Below the pieces are notes generated by a model. That model was not told the DNA's origin and did not search any database. It saw nothing but the letters and a program-made list of their open reading frames with translations. The translations under genes and the position numbers were made by a program. Shown here one piece after another: positions 43,572 to 52,200 of a stretch of 64,000 bases of DNA. Position 1 is the stretch's first letter, and each line of letters begins with the position of its first letter. Location of the stretch: assembly GCF_039993895.1 (NCBI RefSeq), contig NZ_CP121194.1, positions 1,860,001-1,924,000 of the forward strand, written 5' to 3'. The stretch comes from Edaphobacter paludis. GTDB taxonomy: Bacteria > Acidobacteriota > Terriglobia > Terriglobales > Acidobacteriaceae.

Positions 43572-45764
43572 TCATGCGGTCATGAGTTTGTCGAGAGTGA
43601 TGGGTAGGTCGCGGACGCGTTTGCCGGTGGCGTTGTAGATGGCATTGGCAATAGCGGCGGCGGTGCCGGTGATGCCGATTTCGCCGATGCCGCGTGCGCC
43701 GAGAGGGTTGAACCTGTAGTCGGGAATGTTGAGGCAGGTGACGTCGATTTCGCCTACGTCGGCGTTGACGGGGACGTGGTATTCGGCGAAGTTTTCGTTG
43801 ACCGTGCGGCCATATTTCTTGTCGATGAGCGCCTGTTCGTGGAGGGCCATGCTGATGCCCCAGACGATGCCGCCGGTGAGTTGGTTGATACCGGTCTTGT
43901 CATTGAGCAGGGTGCCGATGTCGTAGGTGGCGACGACGCGGCGTACGTGGACCATGTGGGTGTCGGCGTCGACGGCGACCTCGGCGAAGACCGCTCCCCA
44001 GGAGTGGGAGGTGAAGCTGTCGCGGTCTTTGGCGAGTTCGCTGGTGGCGGTGGCTTCGACGGGAGTGCCGCCGTTGCGGGCGATGAGAGCGGTGATGGTC
44101 TCGGATTTATCGGGTGCGGATTTGAGGAAGAGCTTGCCGTCTTTGGCTTCGAGGTCTTCGGCGGTGGCTCCGTGGAGGGGAGACTGTGTGTCGGCTACCG
44201 CGAGTTGCGCGAGTTTGAGCTTGGCCTGGGATGCGGCTTCGTAGACGGCAGGGCAGACGGAGGCGGCGGTGGTCGATCCGCCGGAGCCGCCGGAGCGGGG
44301 GAGGTTGGTGTCGCCTAGTTTGACATCGACCAGCGAGGGGTCGATGGAGAAGGCGAGGGCTGCGGCCTGGGCGAGGATGGTGTAGGTGCCGGTGCCGAGG
44401 TCCTGGGTTCCGATGCCGACGAAGAGGCGGCCGTTGGGAAGGATGCGGACTACGGCGGAGGAGGGAGAGCGACCGGCTCCGTAGTTGGCGGTGGCCATGC
44501 CGTGGCCGATGAGCTTGTTGCCTTCGCGGAGTTGACCGGGCTGCGTATTGCGTTTGGACCAGCCGAAGCGCTCGGCGGCCTGGGCGTAGGCTTCGCGGAG
44601 ATGCTTGCTCGACCAGGGCTTGCCGTTACGAGGATCCTTTTCGGCGTAGTTGGCGAGGCGGAGCTGGATGGGATCGATGTTGAGTTTTTCGGCCAGCTCA
44701 TCGAAGGCGATTTCGAGGGCGACGCTGTTGGTGGCTTCGCCGGGGGCGCGCATCCAGGTGCCCATGCCGAGGTTGAGGGGGACGACGAGGTGGCTGACCG
44801 AGAGCGATTCGCTGTCGTAGAGCAGCGTGGTTGGGTTGGCGGCGCTCTCAACCCAATCGGAGATGAACGAGGTGTAGCAGGTGGAGTCGTGCTGCTGGAG
44901 CAGGAGCTTGCCGTCGGACGAGGCGGCGAGCTTGATGTGCTGGCGGGTATTGGGGCGCGAGCCTACGGGGCCGAACATCTGGTCGCGATCGAGGACGAGC
45001 TTTACGGGACGCTGAGCGACTTTGGCCGCCATGGCCGCGAGAATGGTGTGCGACCAGACGTAGCCCTTGCAGCCGAATCCGCCGCCGGTGTAAGGGCATT
45101 CGACGTGGACGTTGGTTTGCGGGATGGAGAAGGCGCGGGCCAGTCCCTGCTGAACGCTGGTGATGCCTTGCGTTGCATCGTAAACGTTGAGCTTATCGCC
45201 GTCCCATGCAGCGATGGTGGCGTGAGGCTCCATCGGGTTGTGGTTCTGGACGGGCGTTGAGTAGGTCTGCTCGATGGTAACGGTGGCTTTGGCGAGGGAG
45301 GCGTCTGGATCTCCACGGCGGGAGGTGCCGCCGCGTTTGGGCGGGCGTGCCTCTTTGAGGAGACCTTCGAAGTCAAGCTTTGCGGGCTGCTCCTTGTAGG
45401 TGATGTGGAGCAGCGCGGCGGCGGAGCGAGCCTCGGGCAGGGAGCGGGCGACGACGACGGCGATGGGCTGGCCACTGTAATAGACGGTCGTGTCCTGGAG
45501 GACGTTGACGTTGCCTAGCTCTGCGAGTTTCGGTGCGTTGAACGGGGTGAGGATGCTGTGGACACCGGAGGCGCGGGTGGCGGCTGCGTCGTCGATGGCG
45601 GCTACGGTTCCGGCGGGGATGGTCGCCTGCACGATGTAGGCATAGGCGACGTTCTTGACGGGGAACTCGGCTGCGTATTTCGCACGGCCGGTGACCTTGG
45701 CCAAGGCGTCGTAGCGGTGGTCGAGCTGGCGCTCGGGCTGCTGCTCTAGCGGAGTGTCGATCAT
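43572..45764 (-). CDS. paoC: Aldehyde oxidoreductase molybdopterin-binding subunit (PaoC/YagR-like)
   Basis: A 730-residue large subunit from ATG 45764; the open frame runs on upstream to 46847 but that is antisense to the frame of paoB. N-terminal HRYDALAKVTGRAKYAAEFP, the molybdopterin stretch GGFGCKGYVWSH, WMRAPGEATNS, the MCD-binding IGTQDLGTGTYTILAQ and the catalytic Glu in GARGIGEIGITG are present. It belongs to the xanthine oxidase family and oxidises aldehydes, using MCD or a related cofactor. The ATGA at 45761-45764 joins it to paoB. Confidence 0.9.
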   Translation of the reverse strand: MIDTPLEQQPERQLDHRYDALAKVTGRAKYAAEFPVKNVAYAYIVQATIPAGTVAAIDDAAATRASGVHSILTPFNAPKLAELGNVNVLQDTTVYYSGQPIAVVVARSLPEARSAAALLHITYKEQPAKLDFEGLLKEARPPKRGGTSRRGDPDASLAKATVTIEQTYSTPVQNHNPMEPHATIAAWDGDKLNVYDATQGITSVQQGLARAFSIPQTNVHVECPYTGGGFGCKGYVWSHTILAAMAAKVAQRPVKLVLDRDQMFGPVGSRPNTRQHIKLAASSDGKLLLQQHDSTCYTSFISDWVESAANPTTLLYDSESLSVSHLVVPLNLGMGTWMRAPGEATNSVALEIAFDELAEKLNIDPIQLRLANYAEKDPRNGKPWSSKHLREAYAQAAERFGWSKRNTQPGQLREGNKLIGHGMATANYGAGRSPSSAVVRILPNGRLFVGIGTQDLGTGTYTILAQAAALAFSIDPSLVDVKLGDTNLPRSGGSGGSTTAASVCPAVYEAASQAKLKLAQLAVADTQSPLHGATAEDLEAKDGKLFLKSAPDKSETITALIARNGGTPVEATATSELAKDRDSFTSHSWGAVFAEVAVDADTHMVHVRRVVATYDIGTLLNDKTGINQLTGGIVWGISMALHEQALIDKKYGRTVNENFAEYHVPVNADVGEIDVTCLNIPDYRFNPLGARGIGEIGITGTAAAIANAIYNATGKRVRDLPITLDKLMTA

Positions 45765-46753
45765 GCTTGTGCTCCTTGCGCGGCGAGGGTGAGGGCGCGC
45801 ACGATGCTCTGTTTGGCGAGTTCGATCTTGAAGGCGTTGTGCTCGTAGGGGTGGGCTCCGGCTACGGCGAGGTCGGCGGCTTTCTTGAAGGCTTCGGGAC
45901 TGGCTGTTGCACCGGCCAGAGATTTCTCGGCTTCGAGGGACCGCCAGGGTTTGTGGGCTACTCCGCCCAGTGCGAGGCCGGCTGATTTGATGGTGTTGCC
46001 GTTCATTTCGAGGCCGGCGGCTACGGCGACCAGCGCGAAGGCGTAGCTCTGGCGGTCGCGGACTTTGAGGTACCAGGAGTTTTTTGCAAATCTGGGCGCG
46101 GGAAGTTCGACGGCGGTGATGAGCTCGTCGGGCTTGAGATTGGTTTCGATCTGCGGAGTCTTGCCGGGGAGGCGGTGGAATTCGGCGAAGAGGATGGTGC
46201 GTTTGCCCTTGGGGCCTTGGACGTGGACGGTGGCGTTGAGAGCGGCCATGGCTACGTTCATGTCGGAGGGGTTGGTGGCAATGCAGTCTTCGCTTGCGCC
46301 GAGAATGGCGTGTATGCGGTTGAAGCCTTGGATGGCTGCACAGCCAGAGCCGGGGTTGCGCTTGTTGCAGGCTGGGAAGGCTGTGTCCATGAAGTAGTAG
46401 CAGCGCGTTCGCTGGAGGAGGTTGCCGCCGGTGGTGGCCATGTTGCGCAGTTGCGGAGAGGCTCCGCTGAGGAGGCCCTGGGAAAGCAATGGGTAGTTGT
46501 GGCGAATCATCTCGTGGTTGGCGAGGTCGCTGTTGCGGACGAGGGCGCCGATGAGGGCACCGCCGGTGGATGTGGTGGTGACCTGGGTGAGATCGAGGTG
46601 GTTGATGTCGATCAGCGTGGCTGGATGCTCTACGCCGTCCTTCATCAGGTCGATGAGGTTGGTGCCGCCGCCGAGGAACTTTGCATCGCGGGCGGAGGCG
46701 GCATGGATGGCTTCTTCGGGGGCGGTGGCGCGTTGGTAAGTAAAGGGGTTCAT
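45761..46753 (-). CDS. paoB: Aldehyde oxidoreductase FAD-binding subunit (PaoB/YagS-like)
   Basis: A 330-residue FAD subunit passing electrons from the molybdenum centre through the iron-sulphur subunit. Typical FAD segments: FLGGGTNLIDLMKDGVEHP, SPQLRNMATTGGNLLQRTRC, FPACNKRNPGSGCAAIQGFN and ATNPSDMNVAM. The stop codon overlaps the start of paoC (ATGA), and the start overlaps the stop of paoA in the same way, giving a translationally coupled three-gene operon. Confidence 0.92.
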   Translation of the reverse strand: MNPFTYQRATAPEEAIHAASARDAKFLGGGTNLIDLMKDGVEHPATLIDINHLDLTQVTTTSTGGALIGALVRNSDLANHEMIRHNYPLLSQGLLSGASPQLRNMATTGGNLLQRTRCYYFMDTAFPACNKRNPGSGCAAIQGFNRIHAILGASEDCIATNPSDMNVAMAALNATVHVQGPKGKRTILFAEFHRLPGKTPQIETNLKPDELITAVELPAPRFAKNSWYLKVRDRQSYAFALVAVAAGLEMNGNTIKSAGLALGGVAHKPWRSLEAEKSLAGATASPEAFKKAADLAVAGAHPYEHNAFKIELAKQSIVRALTLAAQGAQA

Positions 46754-47454
46754 GCGCTGGCTCTCTGCGCCGCGCGGACGGCGGCCACGATGTTGGGGTA
46801 GGCGGCGCAGCGGCAGATGTTGCCGGACATGCGCTCGCGGATCTCATTGTCGGTGAGCTGAGGGTTGCTGAGGTTTCCGGTCTCGAAGGAGACGGTGCTT
46901 AGAGTGCCGTGCTTCTGCTCAGTGAGCAGAGCGGTGGCGGAACAGATCTGGCCGGGGGTGCAGTAGCCGCACTGGAAGGCGTCATGCTCAAGGAAGGCGG
47001 CTTGCACGGGGCTGAGATTGTCGCCGTCGGCGAGGCCCTCGATGGTGGTGATCTCGGCTCCGTTGGCTACGGCGGCGAGAGTGAGGCAACTGTTGACCCG
47101 GCGACCGTCGATGAGGACGGTGCAGGCTCCGCATTGGCCATGATCGCAACCCTTTTTGCTGCCGGTGAGATCGAGGTGGTCGCGGAGGGCGTCGAGCAGG
47201 GTGGTGCGAGTGTCGAGGGTGAGGGCCTCGGATTTGCCGTTGACCTTGAGGGTGACGGAGATCGTCTGGGGGACGCTGGCGGCGGCGGTTTGGGCGGCCT
47301 CGGCTTCGGCCATGCGGGGGAGGCCGGTGGCGACTCCGGCGCTTAGGATGCCTGCGGCTTTGACGAAGGTGCGGCGGGAGATTTCGCTGTCGGAAGAGTC
47401 TGACTCGTTTTCGAGGAGTTCTTCATCGAGAGGGGAGCAGGGGGGTGTGCTCAT
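46750..47454 (-). CDS. paoA: Aldehyde oxidoreductase [2Fe-2S] subunit with Tat signal (PaoA/YagT-like)
   Basis: About 234 residues from ATG 47454; the frame extends to 47580 but the twin-arginine signal comes near the chosen start. The export signal is SRRTFVKAAGILSAGVATGL after an acidic N-terminal stretch. Two [2Fe-2S] clusters: plant-type CDHGQCGACTVLIDG..NSC and CGYCTPGQ..NICRCAAYPNI. The Tat signal implies that the complex works in the periplasm. Molybdenum cofactor maturation (paoD-like) is not adjacent. Confidence 0.92.
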   Translation of the reverse strand: MSTPPCSPLDEELLENESDSSDSEISRRTFVKAAGILSAGVATGLPRMAEAEAAQTAAASVPQTISVTLKVNGKSEALTLDTRTTLLDALRDHLDLTGSKKGCDHGQCGACTVLIDGRRVNSCLTLAAVANGAEITTIEGLADGDNLSPVQAAFLEHDAFQCGYCTPGQICSATALLTEQKHGTLSTVSFETGNLSNPQLTDNEIRERMSGNICRCAAYPNIVAAVRAAQRASA

Positions 47455-47784
47455 TGAGATTGCCTCACATGCCGGTTGATCTTGCAAAAGTGGTCGGATC
47501 ACAGGTGGACTTGATGGCATAGACGGACGGTGTGTCGAAAAAGATGCCCGCCTGCCTGGAGGAACGGATGACCGGATCATTAGCGTCGCCGAAAGAGAGC
47601 GATTGGCTTCGCTTAGAAAGATATCGCAGAGTGGGTGACTTTGTTCGAAATCGTGAAGAATGGCAGGGAAATGCTTGATTTATGAGGATAAATGCCATAG
47701 AATGAATACAGCGTCAATTTCCCTTAAATCGCCGCACGAAGTGCGATGGGATTAATTAGACATTAGAAGAGGTACTGAACAGAT
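47455..47784. promoter_or_regulatory. Divergent region between paoABC and a small basic gene
   Basis: 330 bases without a supported gene. Reading to the right, TTGATT (47675-47680), a 17-base spacer and TAGAAT (47698-47703) form a plausible sigma-70-type promoter for the small gene at 47785. A GCAC-GAA-GTGC dyad lies at 47734-47744. Nothing else is recognisable. Confidence 0.4.
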
Positions 47785-48012
47785 ATGGCAAAGCGTCGCG
47801 GAAACCCGAACTGGGGCAAGCCTGAGCCGATAGGGCCAGTTGTGCCAACGGTTACATCGTTCGAGCAGGTTGTGAAAGAGTTCAAATTGACACCCGACCA
47901 GTACATCCGGTCGACCCGGCTGCGTGAGTGGGCCCGGCGCAACAAGAATTCCAAATATATCCCCGAGGCGCTGCTGGAGGCCTGGGGCTTTGAGATTGAG
48001 TCGACTCTGTAA
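47785..48012 (+). CDS. Small basic protein, conserved-looking, function unknown
   Basis: A 75-residue protein starting [21 protein letters not shown] low-complexity Lys/Arg-rich N-terminus is followed by a helical part ([40 protein letters not shown]). No cysteines and no membrane segment. It has its own promoter-like site and an immediate terminator, so it is very likely a real gene. A DNA- or ribosome-binding role is only a guess from charge. Confidence 0.8.
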   Translation: MAKRRGNPNWGKPEPIGPVVPTVTSFEQVVKEFKLTPDQYIRSTRLREWARRNKNSKYIPEALLEAWGFEIESTL

Positions 48013-48032
48013 GCAGTAGTCTGGAGCGATAA

Positions 48033-48064
48033 GCGCCGCCTGAAAATGGCGGCGTTTCTTTTTT
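48033..48064 (+). terminator. Rho-independent terminator after the small basic gene
   Basis: CGCCGCC (48034-48040) pairs with GGCGGCG (48048-48054) around TGAAAAT, followed by TTTCTTTTTT. Confidence 0.85.
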
Positions 48065-48118
48065 GCGTCGAACGTATGATGAGTTGAGTCGAAAGTAGTG
48101 CAGGGTTGGAGGTAGTCG

Positions 48119-49261
48119 ATGTTTGCCGATGTTGCCGAGGCGGTCGCGGAGATACGGGCTGGACGAATGGTGGTGGTCGTCGACGACGAGGACCGCGAGA
48201 ACGAGGGCGACCTTACCCTGGCGGCGGAGTTTGTTACGCCTGAGGCCATCAACTTTATGGCACGGTTTGGGCGCGGTTTGATTTGCCTGACGTTGACAGA
48301 AGAGCGGGCGGATTATCTGCGGCTGGGGCCCATGACGCAGGAGAATACTTCGCGATTTGGCACGGCATTTACCGAGAGCATCGAGGCTCGGGAAGGCGTG
48401 ACTACGGGAATCTCCGCGGCGGACAGGGCGCATACGATTCGCGTGGCGATCGATCCGGGTTCTACGGCTCAGGATCTGGCGCGGCCGGGGCATGTTTTCC
48501 CGCTGCGAGCGCGGAAGGGCGGCGTGCTGGTGCGGGCGGGGCAGACCGAGGCTTCGGTCGATCTGGCGCGGATGGCCGGACTGATTTCGGCGGGCGTGAT
48601 CTGCGAGATCATGAATGAAGACGGGACCATGGCGCGTGTCCCGGATCTGATAAAGTTCTGCGAACTGCATGGGCTCAAGATGGTGACGGTAGCGGACCTC
48701 ATTCGGTACCGGTTGCAGAATGAGCGGTATATTCATCGCGTTGCGGAGTCGCTGATGCCGACGGCGCATGGCGAGTTTCGCATGATCGCTTATGAGAGCG
48801 AGGTGGAGGGCGGCGAGTCGCATGTGGCGCTGGTGTACGGCGATGTGGCTGGCGATGAGCCGGTGACGGTGCGGGTGCATACGCACTGCCTGGCGGGGGA
48901 TGTGTTTTCGACGACGCTTTGCGATTGCAGGGCGGTGGTCGAGAACTCTTTGCGCATCATTGCCGAGACAGGCCGGGGTGCTTTGGTGTACCTGCACAAT
49001 GGAACCAAAGGTTTTGGCATCGATCGTGGGACGGTGCCTGCGCGGGTGGCTCTGCATCGCGAACAGCGGTCTCGCGAACGGGGTGATGACCGGACGCAGA
49101 GGACGCTGCGGCAGGTGGGGCTAGGGGGGCAGATTCTGTCCGATCTGGGGATTCATAAGATCCGGCTGCTGACCAATACACCTACGCATGTGCCAGCTCT
49201 GCAGGGATTTGGGATTGAGATTGTAGAGCAGGTTCCGGTGCCGGTTGGCGTGAAGGTTTAG
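48119..49261 (+). CDS. ribBA: Bifunctional DHBP synthase / GTP cyclohydrolase II-type protein
   Basis: A 380-residue protein. Residues about 1-205 are DHBP synthase, which converts ribulose-5-phosphate to DHBP for riboflavin: [24 protein letters not shown] and [18 protein letters not shown] are all canonical. Residues about 210-380 resemble GTP cyclohydrolase II. The zinc cysteines are present (HTHCLAGD with C257, CDC at 268-270), and the tail [20 protein letters not shown] is conserved. However the EGRNIGL-type GTP-binding motif reads NGTKGFGID and other catalytic positions differ, so the second half may be inactive (RibBX-like). Rest of the riboflavin operon is absent. Confidence 0.9.
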   Translation: MFADVAEAVAEIRAGRMVVVVDDEDRENEGDLTLAAEFVTPEAINFMARFGRGLICLTLTEERADYLRLGPMTQENTSRFGTAFTESIEAREGVTTGISAADRAHTIRVAIDPGSTAQDLARPGHVFPLRARKGGVLVRAGQTEASVDLARMAGLISAGVICEIMNEDGTMARVPDLIKFCELHGLKMVTVADLIRYRLQNERYIHRVAESLMPTAHGEFRMIAYESEVEGGESHVALVYGDVAGDEPVTVRVHTHCLAGDVFSTTLCDCRAVVENSLRIIAETGRGALVYLHNGTKGFGIDRGTVPARVALHREQRSRERGDDRTQRTLRQVGLGGQILSDLGIHKIRLLTNTPTHVPALQGFGIEIVEQVPVPVGVKV

Positions 49262-49263
49262 GC

Positions 49264-52200
49264 CTACTGAACGGTCAAGTTAAGGGTGACGGTTTGGCTG
49301 AGTTTGGGGCCGCTGGTTGAGGTGGCGGTGATCTGGTATTGGTAGGTGCCGGGGGGCGTTCGGAGGAGAGATGCATCGGGTGGATTGATGCTGCCTCCGC
49401 TGCCGCAGCCGCTGAGGGTGAGCAGCGTGGCTGCCGCGAGGACCATGGCGCAGAGTTTGGTGCGGGCACTGGTGGGGCGAGTTCTCCAGAAGAAGATAAG
49501 AGCGGTGGGAAGGAGGCAGAGGAGTGTGCCTTCATGGAAGGGGTGCGTGGTTTGCGCGGTGGTGGCGTTGGCGGTGGTGATGGTATTGAGGGTGGCGGTG
49601 GTGTTCTGGACGGCTCCTTTCATGGCGATGCTGGAGGGCTGCAGCCCGCAGGTTGCGTATTGGCCCGGGGTGATGGCGGTGCAATTGAGGATGATGGTGC
49701 CGCTGAAGCCGTTTTGCGGAGTGAGAGTGAGCGGATAGGTGGCGGGGTCGCCGCTCTTGACCGTGGCGCTGGAGGTGGGGTTGCCGTTGGCGGTGAGGGT
49801 GAAGCTGCCGTTGGGAACTCCCGTGCCGGTGAGAGGGAGCTTCATGGGGGAGTTGACGTCGGAGCTGGTGACGGTGAGGGTTCCTGCGCGGACGCCTGAA
49901 GTGGCTGGCGTGAAAGCGAGGGTGATGGAGCAGCTGGCGCCCGCGTTAAGGGTGGTGATGGCGCAGGGGTTGGTGACGACGTAGTCGCCGGTGAGAGCCA
50001 GGGCGAGGTTGGTGATGGGGATGTTGCCAGAGTTGCTGAGGGTGAGCGTGAGGTCTGCCGAGGTGCCGAGAAAGATGCTTCCGAAGTCGAGCGACGCGAG
50101 GTTGGCCTGAAGGTGCGACTGCGCTCCCACGCCTGTGAGCTGGACGGTGAGGGGAAGGGTCGAGAGGGAGCTGGCTACCTTGATGGTTCCGATGCGCGGT
50201 CCGGATTGGGTGGGGGTGAAGGCGGCGTCGATGGTACAAATTGCGGCTGCAGCGAGTGCGCCTCCGGGCGCGGGGCAGGTTCCGCTTAGCGTGTAGTCTC
50301 CGGTGACGCTGATGCCGTTGAAGATTGCCGGGGCGGAACTGGTATTGGTGACTGTGAGGGGAAGGGTCGTCGTGCTGCCGACGAGGAGGGTGCCGAAGTC
50401 GAGCGAAGTGGGAGAGAAGTTGAGGCTGGATGGGTTTGCAGTGCCGACGAGGCTGATGAAATCGAGCGCGGTGCTGGCGTCGGAGGTGATTTCGAGCGCG
50501 CTGATGCGAGTGCCGGGAAGTTGGGGCGTGAAGTTTACGGTGAGCGTGCAGCTTGATCCGGAGACGAGAGTGTTGCAGGTGCTGGAGGAGGTAAAGTCGG
50601 GGGTGGTCTGAAGGCCAGTGATGTGGAGGGTGCGGGTTCCGGTGTTGGTGAGGGTAACGGTGTGGGGAGCGGAGATATTGCCGACGGCGGTGGCGGCGAA
50701 GGCGAGGGAGCTTTCTGAGGCGATATAGGCGACGAGCGGGGCGCTGTTGTCGGGGACGCTGACGAGAATCGGGGCGGCGGTTCCAGTGAGATCGACGAGG
50801 TCGGGGCTGGTGAGGGCATCGCTTTCGATGACGAGCGATCCGGTGTCGGTGTTGGAGAGAGGAGAGACTGTTCCGGTGGCTGCCTGATTGAGCGGCGAGT
50901 AAGTGACGGTGACGGTGCAGGTCTGGCTGGGAGCGAGGGCCGCGCCGCAGGTCGTTGCGCTGAGGAAGGGCCACTCGGTGGTGATGCGACGGATGGTGAT
51001 GGGGGCGGTGCCGGAATTGGTGAGCGTGAGTGTCTCGCTGAGTAATTGCCCGGATGCGACCTGGCCGAAGTTAAGCAGGGTGCCGTCGCCGCCGGTGGGG
51101 GTCAGATTGCCCGTGATGCTGAGGTTGCCGGAGCCGAGGCCGTAGCCTTCGACGTAGCCCAGGCTGGTGATGGTCGCGCTGCCATCGGTAGGGGTGGCCT
51201 GGGCAAAGACGGTTCCGGTGACGTCGCCGCTGACGAGGGGAAGAAAAGTGGCGGAGAAGTTGCAGCTTGCGTTAGGTGCGAGTGCGGCGCAGGGTGGAGT
51301 GGAGAGGACGAACTGGCGGGGCAGGGCGAGCGCGAGGGTGAGGAACTTGGCGGTGAGATTGTTGATGGTGAACTGGCGGGTGATGCCGGTGGTTCCGGTG
51401 GCCTGCGGACCGAAGTTGGCCTCGGCGGCGATGATCTGGAGCCCGGAGTTGTCGGTAGTGTAGGCGCCGGTGAGAGGGACGGTGTAGGTGGCGGCTCCGG
51501 TGAGTGAACTGGTGACCGGGATGGTGAGGGTGTCGGTTGCGTTGGCAGTGCCGGGAGTGAAGGTGATGGTGACGGTGCAGGTGGCTGCGGGGGAGAGGGT
51601 GGTGCAGGTGGTGGTGGCGGTGAAATTGGCTGTGGCGACGGTGGGCGTGGCGATCTGGAGGATGGCGGTTCCTGTGTTTTTGAGGGTGATGGTTTGCTGC
51701 GTGGCCGTGATGCCGGGGACGGGGTTGAAGGTGAGGGTGTTGGGCGTGAGGGAGAGGCCGGGGTCGGGTGCGCCGAAGCCGGTGAGAGGAGCGGTGACGG
51801 TGTTGGCGCTGGTTGGAATAGTGAGGGTTCCGGTCTCGGAGCCTGCGGCTGTAGGCGTGTAGGCGACTTCGATGAAGCAGGACGCGGTAGGCGCGAGGAT
51901 GGCGCTGCAGGGTGCGCCTCCGGTGGGGGCGTTGCTGATGCCGAAGTCTCCGGTGATGGCGGGTGGGGCGATGGTGACGGTTGCGTTGGTGAGGTTGGTG
52001 AGGGTGAAGAGGGTGGGGGCGCTGGCACTGTGGATGGGGATGGGGCCGAAGTCGTTGGTGATGGGAGTGAGGACGAGTCCGGTGAGGGGAAGGCCGTTGC
52101 CGGTGAGGGTGAGAGGGTAGGCGTTGCCGCTGGTGCTGGAGGAGAGGGCAACGGCGGCGGTCTGCGGGCCGGTGGTGGGTGGAGTGAATTGCAGGCCGAG

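Noticed and set aside
43572..46847. 1091-codon frame treated as one protein
   Set aside because: Only the part from 45764 is the real paoC; the upstream part is another frame of paoB, with low-complexity Arg/Pro/His residues.
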